Below are positions 8,848 through 17,724 of a stretch of DNA of 64,000 bases, in pieces. The DNA comes from Flavobacterium sp. (GTDB taxonomy: Bacteria > Bacteroidota > Bacteroidia > Flavobacteriales > Flavobacteriaceae): contig NZ_JAGIAV010000006.1 in assembly GCF_017744675.1 (NCBI RefSeq), positions 124,001 to 188,000 of the forward strand, written 5' to 3'. The translations under genes were made by a program, and so were the position numbers. The notes beneath the pieces are model-generated. The model searched no databases. It was not told the origin of the DNA and saw nothing but the letters and a program-made list of their open reading frames with translations. How positions within the stretch are numbered: the stretch's first letter is position 1; the number at the start of each line of letters is the position of its first letter.

Positions 8848-9068
8848 TAATGTTTCAAGTTTCAAGTTTCATGCTAGTTTAACCGCAAAGTTCGCTAAGA
8901 ATTACGCAAAGCACGCAAAAGTTTTTATTGATGTGGATTGGCTCGCAAAGACGTGAAGTCGCTAAGTTTTTTATTCGCATTTTTTGTCATTTCTCATTCC
9001 GAAATGATAAAAAAATCTACTAAACCTTTGCGAACTTTGCGTTACGCTTGCGTCTTTGCGGTTAAAAA
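8848..9068. repeat. Long inverted element of CGCAAAG words
   Basis: The left end carries AACCGCAAAGTTCGC (from 8880), then GCAAAGCACGCAAAAG. The right end carries the complementary words TTTGCGAACTTTGCG and TCTTTGCGGTTAAAA (to 9066). The whole could fold into an imperfect hairpin of about 190 bases. A short frame at 8938-9273 runs through it and into the 2H gene on the other strand and is not a gene. The same word set bounds the gap at 38737-39075. Confidence 0.7.
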
Positions 9069-9071
9069 AAA

Positions 9072-9632
9072 TCAAAACAAACTTCCCTGCACGAATTCAG
9101 GCTCTGGATTGTTTCCAAATGCAATTGAATCAATTACAAAAAACTGTTTTTTTATTGGATCAAATTCTCTTAGAATAATTTCATTGCATAGAAAATTAAT
9201 ATCTATAGTAGTGAAAAGTTGCGATGCGATTTTTAGATTTTCAGGAGTTAATCGTCGTCCGATTGACAGGTGAGGATCGTCACTTTTTTTGAGATTTAAA
9301 GATTTCAGGGTTTCGTGAATCTTTTTCATTATAGGTTTTAGATTGTTTTTAGATTCTTCGTTTGGAGCAATAAAAAAAGCTCCTACATTGTCATAAGAAC
9401 CAAAATGATCTAAATATACTTGAGATGGTGTAAACGCATCGCAGATTTTAATAAGCTTTTGTTTAATGGAATCAAGTTGAGAATCGTCAATTTTGAATTC
9501 GCAAATTGTAATATGCGCTTCAGAATTACAGCTGTTGTACCAGTTGATTTTGCTTTTCAAAAAATCTTTCATTTTTTTGACCGTATCAACAACTGATTTC
9601 GAGTAGAATACTACAGAATACGTTTTCTCCAT
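9072..9632 (-). CDS. 2'-5' RNA ligase-like 2H phosphoesterase
   Basis: Member of the 2H (LigT/CPDase) superfamily, 186 residues. The two signature motifs are HITI with His40 and HLSI with His121, which in the family form the catalytic pair acting on 2',3'-cyclic phosphate or 2'-5' linked nucleic acids. It lies 24 bases downstream of the small receiver-like gene and probably shares its transcript. Substrate is not predictable; family members range from RNA ligase to cyclic phosphodiesterase. Confidence 0.85.
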   Translation of the reverse strand: MEKTYSVVFYSKSVVDTVKKMKDFLKSKINWYNSCNSEAHITICEFKIDDSQLDSIKQKLIKICDAFTPSQVYLDHFGSYDNVGAFFIAPNEESKNNLKPIMKKIHETLKSLNLKKSDDPHLSIGRRLTPENLKIASQLFTTIDINFLCNEIILREFDPIKKQFFVIDSIAFGNNPEPEFVQGSLF

Positions 9633-9656
9633 TTTTAAGGGCTTTGAAATACAAAT

Positions 9657-9971
9657 TTAAAGTTTTCCCTTCAAATGCAATCGGTGCAGAATTTCAGATT
9701 TCAGCAAACCGCTTCCGCCTCCGAAATGCTCAATTACTTCCACGTCTGGCTGATGTTTTAGACAGAAAGAAGTAAATTCTTTTTCGACATGATCTTCGAT
9801 GGCAGAACTCAAAAGAACAATATCGATTTTATTGTTTTGAAAGTATTCTTGTGCTTCTTTTTCGTTATTGAAAGCTACAGCATTCCAGTTTTCATCTGCG
9901 TTTACAAGACGAAGTAAAATAGCCAAAATAGCTTCGTTTTTTCCGAGTAATAAAAATTGTAGCGTTTTCAT
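9657..9971 (-). CDS. Stand-alone receiver-like protein lacking the phosphoacceptor Asp
   Basis: Hypothetical protein of 104 residues with the alternating strand-helix pattern of a CheY-like receiver: strand LQFLLLG, helix EAILAILLRLV, strand KIDIVLLSS, helix, strand DVEVIEHF. Where receivers have the phosphorylated Asp (as in DIVLLD) this protein has Ser55, and the acidic pair after the first strand is Gly-Lys-Asn-Glu. It would therefore be a pseudo-receiver. It sits just upstream of the 2H phosphoesterase. The fold assignment is from pattern only. Confidence 0.6.
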   Translation of the reverse strand: MKTLQFLLLGKNEAILAILLRLVNADENWNAVAFNNEKEAQEYFQNNKIDIVLLSSAIEDHVEKEFTSFCLKHQPDVEVIEHFGGGSGLLKSEILHRLHLKGKL

Positions 9972-10540
9972 TTTTTGAGGTTCTAAGGTTCTGAGATTCT
10001 AAGATACTAAGTTCTGAGTTTTAATTGACATATTATCTAATTGCCACATTGTCTAATTCTCACATTCTCTAATTAGTTTCACTTGCAAAGGTACGCGCGG
10101 TTTGAGAAAAAGAAACTTAATCTAGGATAAGAAAGGAGTCTTTTTTTTCCTTTTTTTACTGAGGTTTTTGTTAATAATCTAGTATTTTCTTTTACAAAAT
10201 TTCGTTAAAGTCAATTTCGACAATCTTGTGCGGTACAATTACTTAAGGTTTTTGGCTTCGCTTTAGGTTGTTAATTTTTTCATACAATGTGGAAAACCGT
10301 AAGGTTATCTCTTTTTAGGCTTTTAATTTTGGCCCGTTGAAACTGAAGAACAATGCTGTTTTTACCTTTTTTAGAATATCATTTTAAAGTTTTAACATGT
10401 TTTTGGAGAAACATTTTTTTTGAATTAAATTGACATATTCATTTGATCGTGGGTACTTGTATAAGAGTTTGCATTATACATTAATGTCTGTTTTTAGGGT
10501 TTTAAAAAGAAGTCGACGGACTGAATTTTAGAACCCTTTT
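9972..10540. other. Gene-free stretch with word repeats
   Basis: The first 110 bases hold TTCTAAG/TTCTGAG and CTAATTCTCACA words of the kind found in other gaps. The remainder (about 10090-10540) is AT-rich with no open frame over 60 codons, no clear hairpin with T-run and no recognised RNA gene. Confidence 0.6.
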
Positions 10541-11479
10541 TTAATTGTAACCGTTTGCTTTAAGCCATTCGGCACAATCTCTAGTCCAGAATTTGCTGGT
10601 ATCGTTAACGCCTAATCCAAATCCGTGACCGCCTTTTTCGTAAATATGTAACTCTGCTGTAACTTTGTTTTTCTTTAAAGCTAAATAGTAATTGATACTG
10701 TTTTCTGGAAGAACAACAGTATCATCTGTAGCATGAACTAAGAAAGTGGGAGGAGTTTTTGACGTTACTTTTTTCTCATTCGAATACAGATCTATCAACT
10801 CTTTTGATGGATTTTCTCCAAGTAAATTGGTTTGCGAACCTTTATGTGTAATTTCATTTTCCATTGAAATCACAGGATATATCAATAGCGAAAAATCTGG
10901 GCGTGCACTCACTTTATAGGCAGATTCGTAAACATGATCGTCATAATGGGTTGACGCAGTCGAAGCCAAATGTCCTCCCGCAGAAAAACCTAAAATTCCA
11001 ATCTTATCAGGATCTATACTCCATTTTGTCGCGTTATGCCTCACATAGCGAATAGCTTCTTGAGCATCTTGCAATGGTCCGATATTTTTATTTTTCATGG
11101 TTAAATCGCTAGGCATTCGATATTTTAATACAAAAGCGGCAATTCCTAAACTGTTAAACCATTCAGCGACTTTTGTTCCTTCTTTTTCAAAAGCCAAATG
11201 TGAGTAACCGCCTCCAGGACAAATAACTACTGCAGTCTGATTTGGTTTTGTCTCCTTTGGGATAAAAATACTTAATGTTGGAACCGAAACTTGGCTTGTA
11301 CTCTGCATTTTACCCTCTTTTAAAATTTCTTTTTCTTGATAATTGGGTGCTTTTATTTCGTCTGGAATTTTATTCCAAAGCGGAATCACCTGATTCTGTG
11401 CGCTAACACTAAATACTCCAGAAAAAAGAAGAAAACTAAAGGCAATTCTTTGTAACGATATTTTTTTTGTTGTTTTCAA
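10541..11479 (-). CDS. Secreted alpha/beta-hydrolase esterase
   Basis: Exported esterase of 312 residues with signal peptide ending VSAQ at residue 28. Alpha/beta-hydrolase features: oxyanion strand CPGGGYSHLAF, nucleophile elbow GFSAGGH (Ser), catalytic Asp region HATDDTVV and His in GGHGFGLG. Close to the acetylxylan/pectin acetyl-esterase-like group of polysaccharide loci. The codon at 11477-11479 is TTG, and this start is needed to give the positively charged signal peptide (KTTKK); the next Met is about 50 residues in. It is divergent from exuT and next to the uronate operon, so removal of acetyl groups from pectin is plausible. Confidence 0.85.
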   Translation of the reverse strand: MKTTKKISLQRIAFSFLLFSGVFSVSAQNQVIPLWNKIPDEIKAPNYQEKEILKEGKMQSTSQVSVPTLSIFIPKETKPNQTAVVICPGGGYSHLAFEKEGTKVAEWFNSLGIAAFVLKYRMPSDLTMKNKNIGPLQDAQEAIRYVRHNATKWSIDPDKIGILGFSAGGHLASTASTHYDDHVYESAYKVSARPDFSLLIYPVISMENEITHKGSQTNLLGENPSKELIDLYSNEKKVTSKTPPTFLVHATDDTVVLPENSINYYLALKKNKVTAELHIYEKGGHGFGLGVNDTSKFWTRDCAEWLKANGYN

Positions 11480-11885
11480 TTTTGTTTTAATTAATTGTTT
11501 TACAGTTGTTTAGTTTTTATAAGGAAGAATTTCGAATGCTGGTCTTATAAGCTAATAATAAATAGAAACAGCTTTGTGGAACATAGGTCTCAGGACAATT
11601 TTACTCCAAAAAAGGATAAATTTCACCTATTAGCTTTTAACAAATATATTGTTTAATGTGTAATTTTGTATTCCTTTTTTTATGCATTATGCTTATTTTA
11701 GGAGGTAAAATATTTTTTTATATAATATTATTTGGATTGTACGGATTAAAAACTATATTTGTGCAATCGATTACATTGAGTTTCTTTAGAGGTGTTAATT
11801 TATTGATTATGCTATTTTTAGAAAGCAGTAAATATAGTCTTTTAAGGGAGTGCCAAAAATTACAAAACTATAATACCCACTTACT
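11480..11885. other. Divergent intergenic region upstream of exuT
   Basis: Holds the exuT promoter and operator at 11731-11775. A 77-codon frame (11656-11889) crosses that promoter and is low-complexity, so it is not annotated. On the minus strand a TATATTTG match lies at 11641-11648 and might serve the esterase, about 160 bases from its start. Confidence 0.6.
11731..11775 (+). promoter_or_regulatory. exuT promoter with LacI-type operator
   Basis: TTTG at 11731-11734, a 19-base spacer, then TATATTTG at 11754-11761 make a consensus Bacteroidota promoter. The next base begins TGCAATCGATTACA (11762-11775), a near-perfect palindrome centred on ATCGAT. A repressor bound there would cover the transcription start. 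Identical placement occurs before kduI and the first GH28 gene. Confidence 0.85.
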
Positions 11886-13352
11886 ATGAATCAAACCGAA
11901 ACTGTTGCAGTAAACCAGAACATAAAAACTACAGGAAAATACCGTTGGAGTATTTGCGCATTGCTGTTTTTTGCAACGACGATTAATTATCTAGACCGAC
12001 AAGTACTTTCTCTAACTTGGAGTGATTTTATTGCGCCAGAATTTCATTGGACCAATAACGATTACGGAAATATTACGGCTTTATTTTCTATTTTTTATGC
12101 AGTTTCTTTATTGTTTGCAGGAAGGTTTGTGGATTGGATGGATACAAAAAAAGGATTCCTTTGGGCAATCGGAATCTGGTCTGTGGGAGCTTGTCTTCAT
12201 GCATTCTGCGGTATTGCAACTTCAGGAATTATTACAGGAGAATGGTTTGTGAGTTTTCATGGTTCGAAAGAAATAATCAGTACAATAAGCGATACAGCAT
12301 TGGTTATCAATGTTAGTGTGGCTTTATTTATTTTTGCTCGTTTTGTTTTGGCGGTTGGAGAAGCAGGAAATTTTCCAGCGGCAATTAAAACAACAGCAGA
12401 GTACTTTCCTAAAAAAGATAGAGCCTTTGCAACAAGTATTTTCAACGCAGGTGCAACGGTTGGAGCTTTAGCGGCGCCAATTACAATTCCGTTTATTGCA
12501 AAATCTTTTGGATGGGAAATGTCATTTATTATCATAGGAGCCTTAGGATTTGTTTGGATGGGATTCTGGATGTTTATGTATGATAAACCAGAAAAACATT
12601 CGAAAGTCTCACCAGAAGAATTAGCTTATATTCAGCAAGATGATATTGAAGATATTAAAATAGGCTTTAAGCCTGAAGCTAAAGGAAAAGTATCTTTGGC
12701 AGATTGCTTTAAATACAAACAGACTTGGGCGTTTGCCTTTGGCAAATTTATGACCGATGGGGTTTGGTGGTTTTTCTTATTCTGGACACCAGCTTATTTA
12801 AGTTCTGTTTACGGAATGGATTCTACAGAAGCAGCTTTGCCATTATTTGTGCTTTATTTAATTACATTATTGTCTATTATCGGAGGATGGCTTCCAACAT
12901 ATTTTGTGGAGAAAAAAGGCATGAACCCGTATGAAGGAAGAATGAGAGCGATGCTAATTTTTGCTTTTTTTCCTTTATTGGCATTAATAGCGCAGCCATT
13001 AGGTTACATTAGTTACTGGGTTCCTGTAATCATTATCGGAATTGCGGGTGCAGCGCACCAATCTTGGTCGGCAAACATATTTACAACGGTGGGAGATATG
13101 TTTCCTAAAAAGGCAATTGCAACCATTACAGGAATTGGAGGTTTAGCAGGCGGATTAGGTTCAACCCTAATTAATAAAGGATCTGGAGTTCTGTTTGATT
13201 ACGCTAAAGAGTCAGAAATGGTATTTATGAGGTTTAAAGGAATTGAGGCTGGATATTTTATCATATTTTCTATCTGTGCAGTTTGTTACTTGACAGGCTG
13301 GATTGTAATGAAAACACTAGTTCCTAAATATGCTCCAATAACAGATCTTTAA
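11886..13352 (+). CDS. exuT: Hexuronate transporter, MFS
   Basis: Inner-membrane major facilitator of the anion:cation symporter (ExuT-like) group, 488 residues, importing galacturonate or glucuronate with protons. It shows INYLDRQVLSL in the first helix and GEAGNFPAAIKTTAEYFP, both typical of hexuronate permeases, and about twelve hydrophobic segments. It is first in the galacturonate gene run, with its own promoter and operator. About 100 bases separate it from kduI, which has a second promoter. Substrate preference for galacturonate is inferred from the neighbours. Confidence 0.92.
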   Translation: MNQTETVAVNQNIKTTGKYRWSICALLFFATTINYLDRQVLSLTWSDFIAPEFHWTNNDYGNITALFSIFYAVSLLFAGRFVDWMDTKKGFLWAIGIWSVGACLHAFCGIATSGIITGEWFVSFHGSKEIISTISDTALVINVSVALFIFARFVLAVGEAGNFPAAIKTTAEYFPKKDRAFATSIFNAGATVGALAAPITIPFIAKSFGWEMSFIIIGALGFVWMGFWMFMYDKPEKHSKVSPEELAYIQQDDIEDIKIGFKPEAKGKVSLADCFKYKQTWAFAFGKFMTDGVWWFFLFWTPAYLSSVYGMDSTEAALPLFVLYLITLLSIIGGWLPTYFVEKKGMNPYEGRMRAMLIFAFFPLLALIAQPLGYISYWVPVIIIGIAGAAHQSWSANIFTTVGDMFPKKAIATITGIGGLAGGLGSTLINKGSGVLFDYAKESEMVFMRFKGIEAGYFIIFSICAVCYLTGWIVMKTLVPKYAPITDL

Positions 13353-13415
13353 AGAAAAGTTAGTTCAATTGAAATAATTTTTCCATTTCAATTATGCTAT
13401 TTAAATATAAAAATA

Positions 13416-13437
13416 TAATTTTGTGCAATCGATTACA
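13416..13437 (+). promoter_or_regulatory. kduI promoter -7 element and LacI-type operator
   Basis: TAATTTTG at 13416-13423 matches TAnnTTTG and is followed directly by TGCAATCGATTACA at 13424-13437, 13 bases before the kduI ATG. A -33 box is less clear. The palindrome is identical to that before exuT. Confidence 0.82.
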
Positions 13438-13450
13438 TTAATTTAAAATT

Positions 13451-14290
13451 ATGACAAAATATAGTTCAAGATACGCGTCAAGCCCAGAAGCCGTAAAAAA
13501 ATATGATACGCAGCAATTGAGAGAAGAATTCTTAATTGATGATCTAATGCAGGAAGATGAAGTGGTATTGGTTTATTCTCATTACGACAGGTACATTGCA
13601 GGTTCTGCAGTTCCTGTAAAAGGTGATTTGGCTTTAGAAACTATAGATCCGCTAAAAGCGCCTTATTTTTTAGAGCGTAGAGAGTTAGGGATTATCAATG
13701 TTGGAGGAAGTGGTTCTGTTGTGGTTGAAGGAACAGCTTATGCGTTAGGTTTTAAAGATGCTTTGTATATCGGAGCTGGAAATAAAGAAGTAATCTTCAA
13801 AAGTGACGACAGCAGCAATCCTGCTAAATTTTATTTGAACTCGGCACCAGCTCATACAACTTACCCAACTAAAAAAGTAAGTTTAGCTGAAGCTAATAAA
13901 TTGCAATTAGGGACAATGGAAACGGCAAACCACCGTACAGTAAACCAAATGATTATTGGAAGCGTGGTTACTACTTGCCAATTGCAAATGGGAATGACAG
14001 AATTGAAACCTGGAAGTGTTTGGAATACAATGCCAGCCCACGTTCACGATCGTAGAATGGAAGTTTATTTCTATTTGGATATTCCAGAAAACCAAGCAGT
14101 TTGCCACTTTATGGGACAACCGCAAGAAACAAGACATATCTGGATGAACAATCATCAGGCTGTAATTTCTCCGCCTTGGTCTATTCACTCTGGTTCAGGA
14201 ACTAGCAATTATACTTTTATCTGGGGAATGGCTGGTGAAAACTTAGATTACGGAGATATGGATGTTTGTAAAATCACTGATTTGAGATAA
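13451..14290 (+). CDS. kduI: 5-keto-4-deoxyuronate isomerase
   Basis: 4-deoxy-L-threo-5-hexosulose-uronate ketol-isomerase, 279 residues, full family length. It converts the product of unsaturated galacturonate ring opening to 2,5-diketo-3-deoxygluconate in the cytoplasm. The zinc-binding cupin motif is visible as PAHVHDRRMEVYFY near residue 196, and the C-terminal WSIHSGSGTSNYTFIWGMAG is characteristic. It is followed after one base by kduD, the next enzyme of the pathway. Confidence 0.97.
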   Translation: MTKYSSRYASSPEAVKKYDTQQLREEFLIDDLMQEDEVVLVYSHYDRYIAGSAVPVKGDLALETIDPLKAPYFLERRELGIINVGGSGSVVVEGTAYALGFKDALYIGAGNKEVIFKSDDSSNPAKFYLNSAPAHTTYPTKKVSLAEANKLQLGTMETANHRTVNQMIIGSVVTTCQLQMGMTELKPGSVWNTMPAHVHDRRMEVYFYLDIPENQAVCHFMGQPQETRHIWMNNHQAVISPPWSIHSGSGTSNYTFIWGMAGENLDYGDMDVCKITDLR

Positions 14291-14291
14291 G

Positions 14292-15083
14292 ATGGCAAAT
14301 TTATTTGATATACAAGGAAAAGTTGCCCTTATCACAGGAAGTACACACGGTTTGGGAATGGCAATGGCAAAAGGATTAGGTCAGGCGGGTGCAACGATTG
14401 TGGTAAACGGAAATTCTTCTCAAGAAAAAATTGACAATGCTGTTAATGAATTAAAAGCGGAAGGAATCAATGCTGTTGGATATAAATTTAATGTAACGGA
14501 AGAACAAGAAGTAAAAACAGCTGTTCAGAAAATTGAGAGCGAAGTTGGACCAATTGATATCCTAATCAATAATGCTGGAATTATCAAAAGAATTCCGCTT
14601 CTGGATATGGAAGTTTCAGATTTCAGAGAAGTGGTTGATATTGACTTAGTAAGTCCGTTTATCGTTTCTAAACACGTTGCAAAAGGAATGATTGCAAGGA
14701 GACAAGGTAAAATCATCAATATCTGTTCGATGATGAGTGAGTTGGGTAGAAATACCGTTTCTGCTTATGCCGCTGCAAAAGGAGGTTTAAAAATGCTGAC
14801 TAAAAACATGGCGACAGAATGGGCAAAGTACAATGTTCAGATTAACGGAATCGGTCCTGGATATTTTGCTACAGAACAAACAAAACCAATCCGCGTAGAC
14901 GGACATCCATTTAATGATTTTATTATTAGCAGAACGCCAGCGGCAAAATGGGGAGATCCAGGTGATTTAGCTGGAGCAGCAATATTTTTATCATCAAAAG
15001 CAAGTGATTTTGTAAACGGTCACATTTTATACGTTGACGGAGGAATTCTTGCCACAATAGGAAAACCTTCAAACGAAGAATAA
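14292..15083 (+). CDS. kduD: 2-dehydro-3-deoxy-D-gluconate 5-dehydrogenase
   Basis: SDR of 263 residues reducing 2,5-diketo-3-deoxygluconate to KDG. Motifs: GSTHGLGMAMA near residue 17, NNAG near 93, Ser in CSMMSELG and YAAAKGG near 157 (YxxxK), then GPGYFATEQT and a C-terminal YVDGGILA. It starts one base after kduI, so translation is coupled, and its pairing with kduI fixes the function. Confidence 0.96.
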   Translation: MANLFDIQGKVALITGSTHGLGMAMAKGLGQAGATIVVNGNSSQEKIDNAVNELKAEGINAVGYKFNVTEEQEVKTAVQKIESEVGPIDILINNAGIIKRIPLLDMEVSDFREVVDIDLVSPFIVSKHVAKGMIARRQGKIINICSMMSELGRNTVSAYAAAKGGLKMLTKNMATEWAKYNVQINGIGPGYFATEQTKPIRVDGHPFNDFIISRTPAAKWGDPGDLAGAAIFLSSKASDFVNGHILYVDGGILATIGKPSNEE

Positions 15084-15106
15084 TCTTCAAATTATATTAA
15101 AAAGAC

Positions 15107-16507
15107 ATGAGCCAGACTTTCATTAACGATAATTTTTTATTAGAAAATAAATATGCTGAAGAGCTATATCATAATTACTCTAAAAATCAGCCTATTATCG
15201 ATTACCATAATCACTTAAATCCACAGTTTATTGCCGAAGATAAAATCTTTGAAAATATCACTCAAGTTTGGATTAACGGAGATCATTACAAATGGCGTGC
15301 AATGCGTACATTAGGGATCAACGAACAGTTTGTAACAGGAAACGGATCTGATAAAGATAAATTCTTAAACTGGGGAAAAACAGTTCCATACACTATGCGT
15401 AATCCATTGTACCATTGGACTCACTTAGAATTGGCTCGCTATTTTGATATTTATGAGTTATTGAATGAAAAGTCGGCGGAGAAAATTTATTTAGAAACAT
15501 CTGAGAAAATCAATTCTCCAGCGTACAGCACGCAAAACCTTCTTAAAAAAGTAAACGCTGAATTAGTTTGTACTACAGAAGATCCAATTGACACGTTAGA
15601 ATTCCACCAAAAATTCGCAAACAACTCAACTGGAATCAAGATGAGTACAGCTTTCAGACCTGATAAAGCCATCTTAATTGCTAATGATGGTTATAATGCA
15701 TATCTGGACACATTAGGGGATGTGTCCGGACTTGCAATTAACACTTATGCCGATTTGCAGTCTGCTTTAAGAAAAAGAATCGAATTCTTTAATGCAAACG
15801 GATGCAAATTAAGTGATCACGGCTTAAACCAAATTGATTTTGAAAACTTTACAGAAAGTGAAGTAAATGCAATTTTCAAAAAGAAAAGAGAAAACGGCGA
15901 ATTGTCTCCAGAAGAAGTTTTAAAATTCCATAGCGCTATTTTGGTTTTCTTGTCAGAAACCTATCATGAGTTTGGTTGGGTGCAACAATTTCATTTAGGT
16001 GCATTGCGTAACAACAATGCTCGTATGCACAGAATTTTGGGGCCAGATACAGGATGGGATTCTATTGGAGATTATCCGCAAGCACAAAAATTATCTGCTT
16101 TCTTAAATGCTTTAGACAGTAAAGATAAATTGACTAAAACAATCATCTACAACTTAAATCCAGCTGATAATGAAGTGATGGCAACGATGATTGGAAATTT
16201 CAACGACGGAAGCGTTCGCGGAAAAGTACAATTCGGTTCAGGATGGTGGTTCTTAGATCAAAAGGACGGAATGACAAAACAATTGAATGCGCTTTCAAAT
16301 ATGGGCTTAATTAGCTGTTTTGTTGGGATGTTGACAGATTCTAGAAGTTTCTTGTCATTTCCAAGACACGAATATTTCAGACGTATTTTATGTAATCTTT
16401 TGGGAGACGAAATCAAAAGAGGAGAATTGCCAAACGATATGGAATGGATTGGAAAATTAGTTTCTGACATTTCATACAACAATGCTAAAGAGTATTTCAA
16501 ATTCTAA
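15107..16507 (+). CDS. uxaC: Glucuronate/galacturonate isomerase
   Basis: Uronate isomerase, 466 residues, amidohydrolase-fold enzyme turning D-galacturonate into D-tagaturonate. The metal-binding motif DYHNHLNPQFIAED is near residue 32. ELARYFDIYE, FHLGALRNNNARM, and the C-terminal MLTDSRSFLSFPRHEYFRR (active-site residues) are family hallmarks. It follows kduD by 23 bases in the same operon. After it comes a long inverted-repeat element before kdgK. Confidence 0.97.
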   Translation: MSQTFINDNFLLENKYAEELYHNYSKNQPIIDYHNHLNPQFIAEDKIFENITQVWINGDHYKWRAMRTLGINEQFVTGNGSDKDKFLNWGKTVPYTMRNPLYHWTHLELARYFDIYELLNEKSAEKIYLETSEKINSPAYSTQNLLKKVNAELVCTTEDPIDTLEFHQKFANNSTGIKMSTAFRPDKAILIANDGYNAYLDTLGDVSGLAINTYADLQSALRKRIEFFNANGCKLSDHGLNQIDFENFTESEVNAIFKKKRENGELSPEEVLKFHSAILVFLSETYHEFGWVQQFHLGALRNNNARMHRILGPDTGWDSIGDYPQAQKLSAFLNALDSKDKLTKTIIYNLNPADNEVMATMIGNFNDGSVRGKVQFGSGWWFLDQKDGMTKQLNALSNMGLISCFVGMLTDSRSFLSFPRHEYFRRILCNLLGDEIKRGELPNDMEWIGKLVSDISYNNAKEYFKF

Positions 16508-16524
16508 CAAAAAGTTTTTTTGGA

Positions 16525-16671
16525 ACCATTAAGACATTGAGAAAATTAAGTTTTTGGGGTAATAAATGATTGCTTAAATAAGGGTAATTAAGCAGGCAGG
16601 CTTAATAAGCTTAACTTTTACTAGCAAAGAAAACATATAGTAGAGCTTAATTTTCTTAATGCCTTAATGGT
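16525..16671. repeat. Long inverted-repeat element, ACCATTAAG type
   Basis: A 26-base arm at 16525-16550 pairs with 16646-16671 with two mismatches; the outer ends read ACCATTAAG and CTTAATGGT. The 95-base centre is AT-rich and has smaller TTAAGC words. It fills the gap between uxaC and kdgK. A sister element of 140 bases lies between lutA and lutB (58304-58443). Confidence 0.85.
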
Positions 16672-16691
16672 AAAATAAATATAAAAATAAT

Positions 16692-17714
16692 ATGAGTAGA
16701 GTAGTTGCATTTGGAGAAATCATGCTTCGTCTTTCGACAGAGAGACATTTACGTTTTTCACAATCTACAGCATTTGGTGCGACGTATGGAGGTGGAGAGT
16801 TTAATGTGTGCGTGTCGTTGGCAAATTATGGGATCAATGCTGAATTTGTAAGCCGTTTGCCTGAAAACGAAATTGGTTTTTCTGCATTGAAAGAAATGCG
16901 AAAAATGAATGTCGAATCTAAAAACATGGTTTTTGGAGGGGAGCGTTTAGGAATCTATTTCTTAGAAACTGGTGCAGGAACCCGTGGAAGTAATGTGGTT
17001 TACGACCGTGCGCACAGTGCCATGTCAACAATCCAGAAAGGTATGGTAGATTGGGAGAAAGTTTTGGCAGGAGCAGAATGGTTTCACTGGAGCGGAATTA
17101 CACCAGCGATTTCTGAAAGTGCAGCAGAAGCTTGTTTAGAAGCAATTAAAGTCGCTCATAAATTGGGAGTTAAAATTTCATGCGACTTAAACTATAGATC
17201 AAAACTTTGGCAATACAGAAAAACGCCAAGCGAGGTAATGCCAGAGATGTTGAAATACAGCAATGTGATTTTAGGAGATATCGATACGGCTTATTTCATG
17301 TTAGGAATTCCAAAAGTAAACCCGAATTATCAGGACGAAAAATCACTTCCAACAGTGTACGATAAATTGTTTGAATTGATTCCGAACTTGAAAATTGCAG
17401 CAACAACACTTCGCTATTCTGTAAGTGCTTCACACCAAAGAATTGGCGGAATTTTATACGACGGAAAAGCAATTTATAGTGCAGCCGTAAAAGAAGTTAC
17501 TCCTGTTGTAGACCGTGTAGGAAGCGGCGATGCTTTTATGGGCGGATTAATTTACGGTTTATTAGAATATCAAAACAACCACCAAAGAGCATTAGATTTT
17601 GCAGTGGCGGCTTGCTGTTTAAAACATACTATTGCTGGGGATTACAATTTGGTTACGCTAAAAGAAGTGGAGAATATGATTGATGGTGATGGTTCTGCAT
17701 TAGTATCAAGATAA
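16692..17714 (+). CDS. kdgK: 2-keto-3-deoxygluconate kinase
   Basis: PfkB/ribokinase-family kinase, 340 residues, phosphorylating KDG to KDPG with ATP. The N-terminal FGEIMLRLS and GGGEFNVCVSLANYG (sugar-binding glycines) and the C-terminal VDRVGSGDAFMGG (anion hole and catalytic Asp) are present. It lies 10 bases upstream of eda and behind an inverted-repeat element that may fold between uxaC and kdgK. This is where the galacturonate and unsaturated-uronate branches have merged. Confidence 0.95.
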   Translation: MSRVVAFGEIMLRLSTERHLRFSQSTAFGATYGGGEFNVCVSLANYGINAEFVSRLPENEIGFSALKEMRKMNVESKNMVFGGERLGIYFLETGAGTRGSNVVYDRAHSAMSTIQKGMVDWEKVLAGAEWFHWSGITPAISESAAEACLEAIKVAHKLGVKISCDLNYRSKLWQYRKTPSEVMPEMLKYSNVILGDIDTAYFMLGIPKVNPNYQDEKSLPTVYDKLFELIPNLKIAATTLRYSVSASHQRIGGILYDGKAIYSAAVKEVTPVVDRVGSGDAFMGGLIYGLLEYQNNHQRALDFAVAACCLKHTIAGDYNLVTLKEVENMIDGDGSALVSR

Positions 17715-17724
17715 AAAAATAAAA

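Noticed and set aside
8938..9273. 111-codon plus-strand frame
   Set aside because: Runs through repeat words and then opposite the well-supported 2H phosphoesterase gene; no recognisable protein pattern.
11656..11889. 77-codon frame upstream of exuT
   Set aside because: It crosses the exuT promoter and operator, is mostly hydrophobic low-complexity sequence from an AT-rich region, and would start upstream of the likely transcription start.
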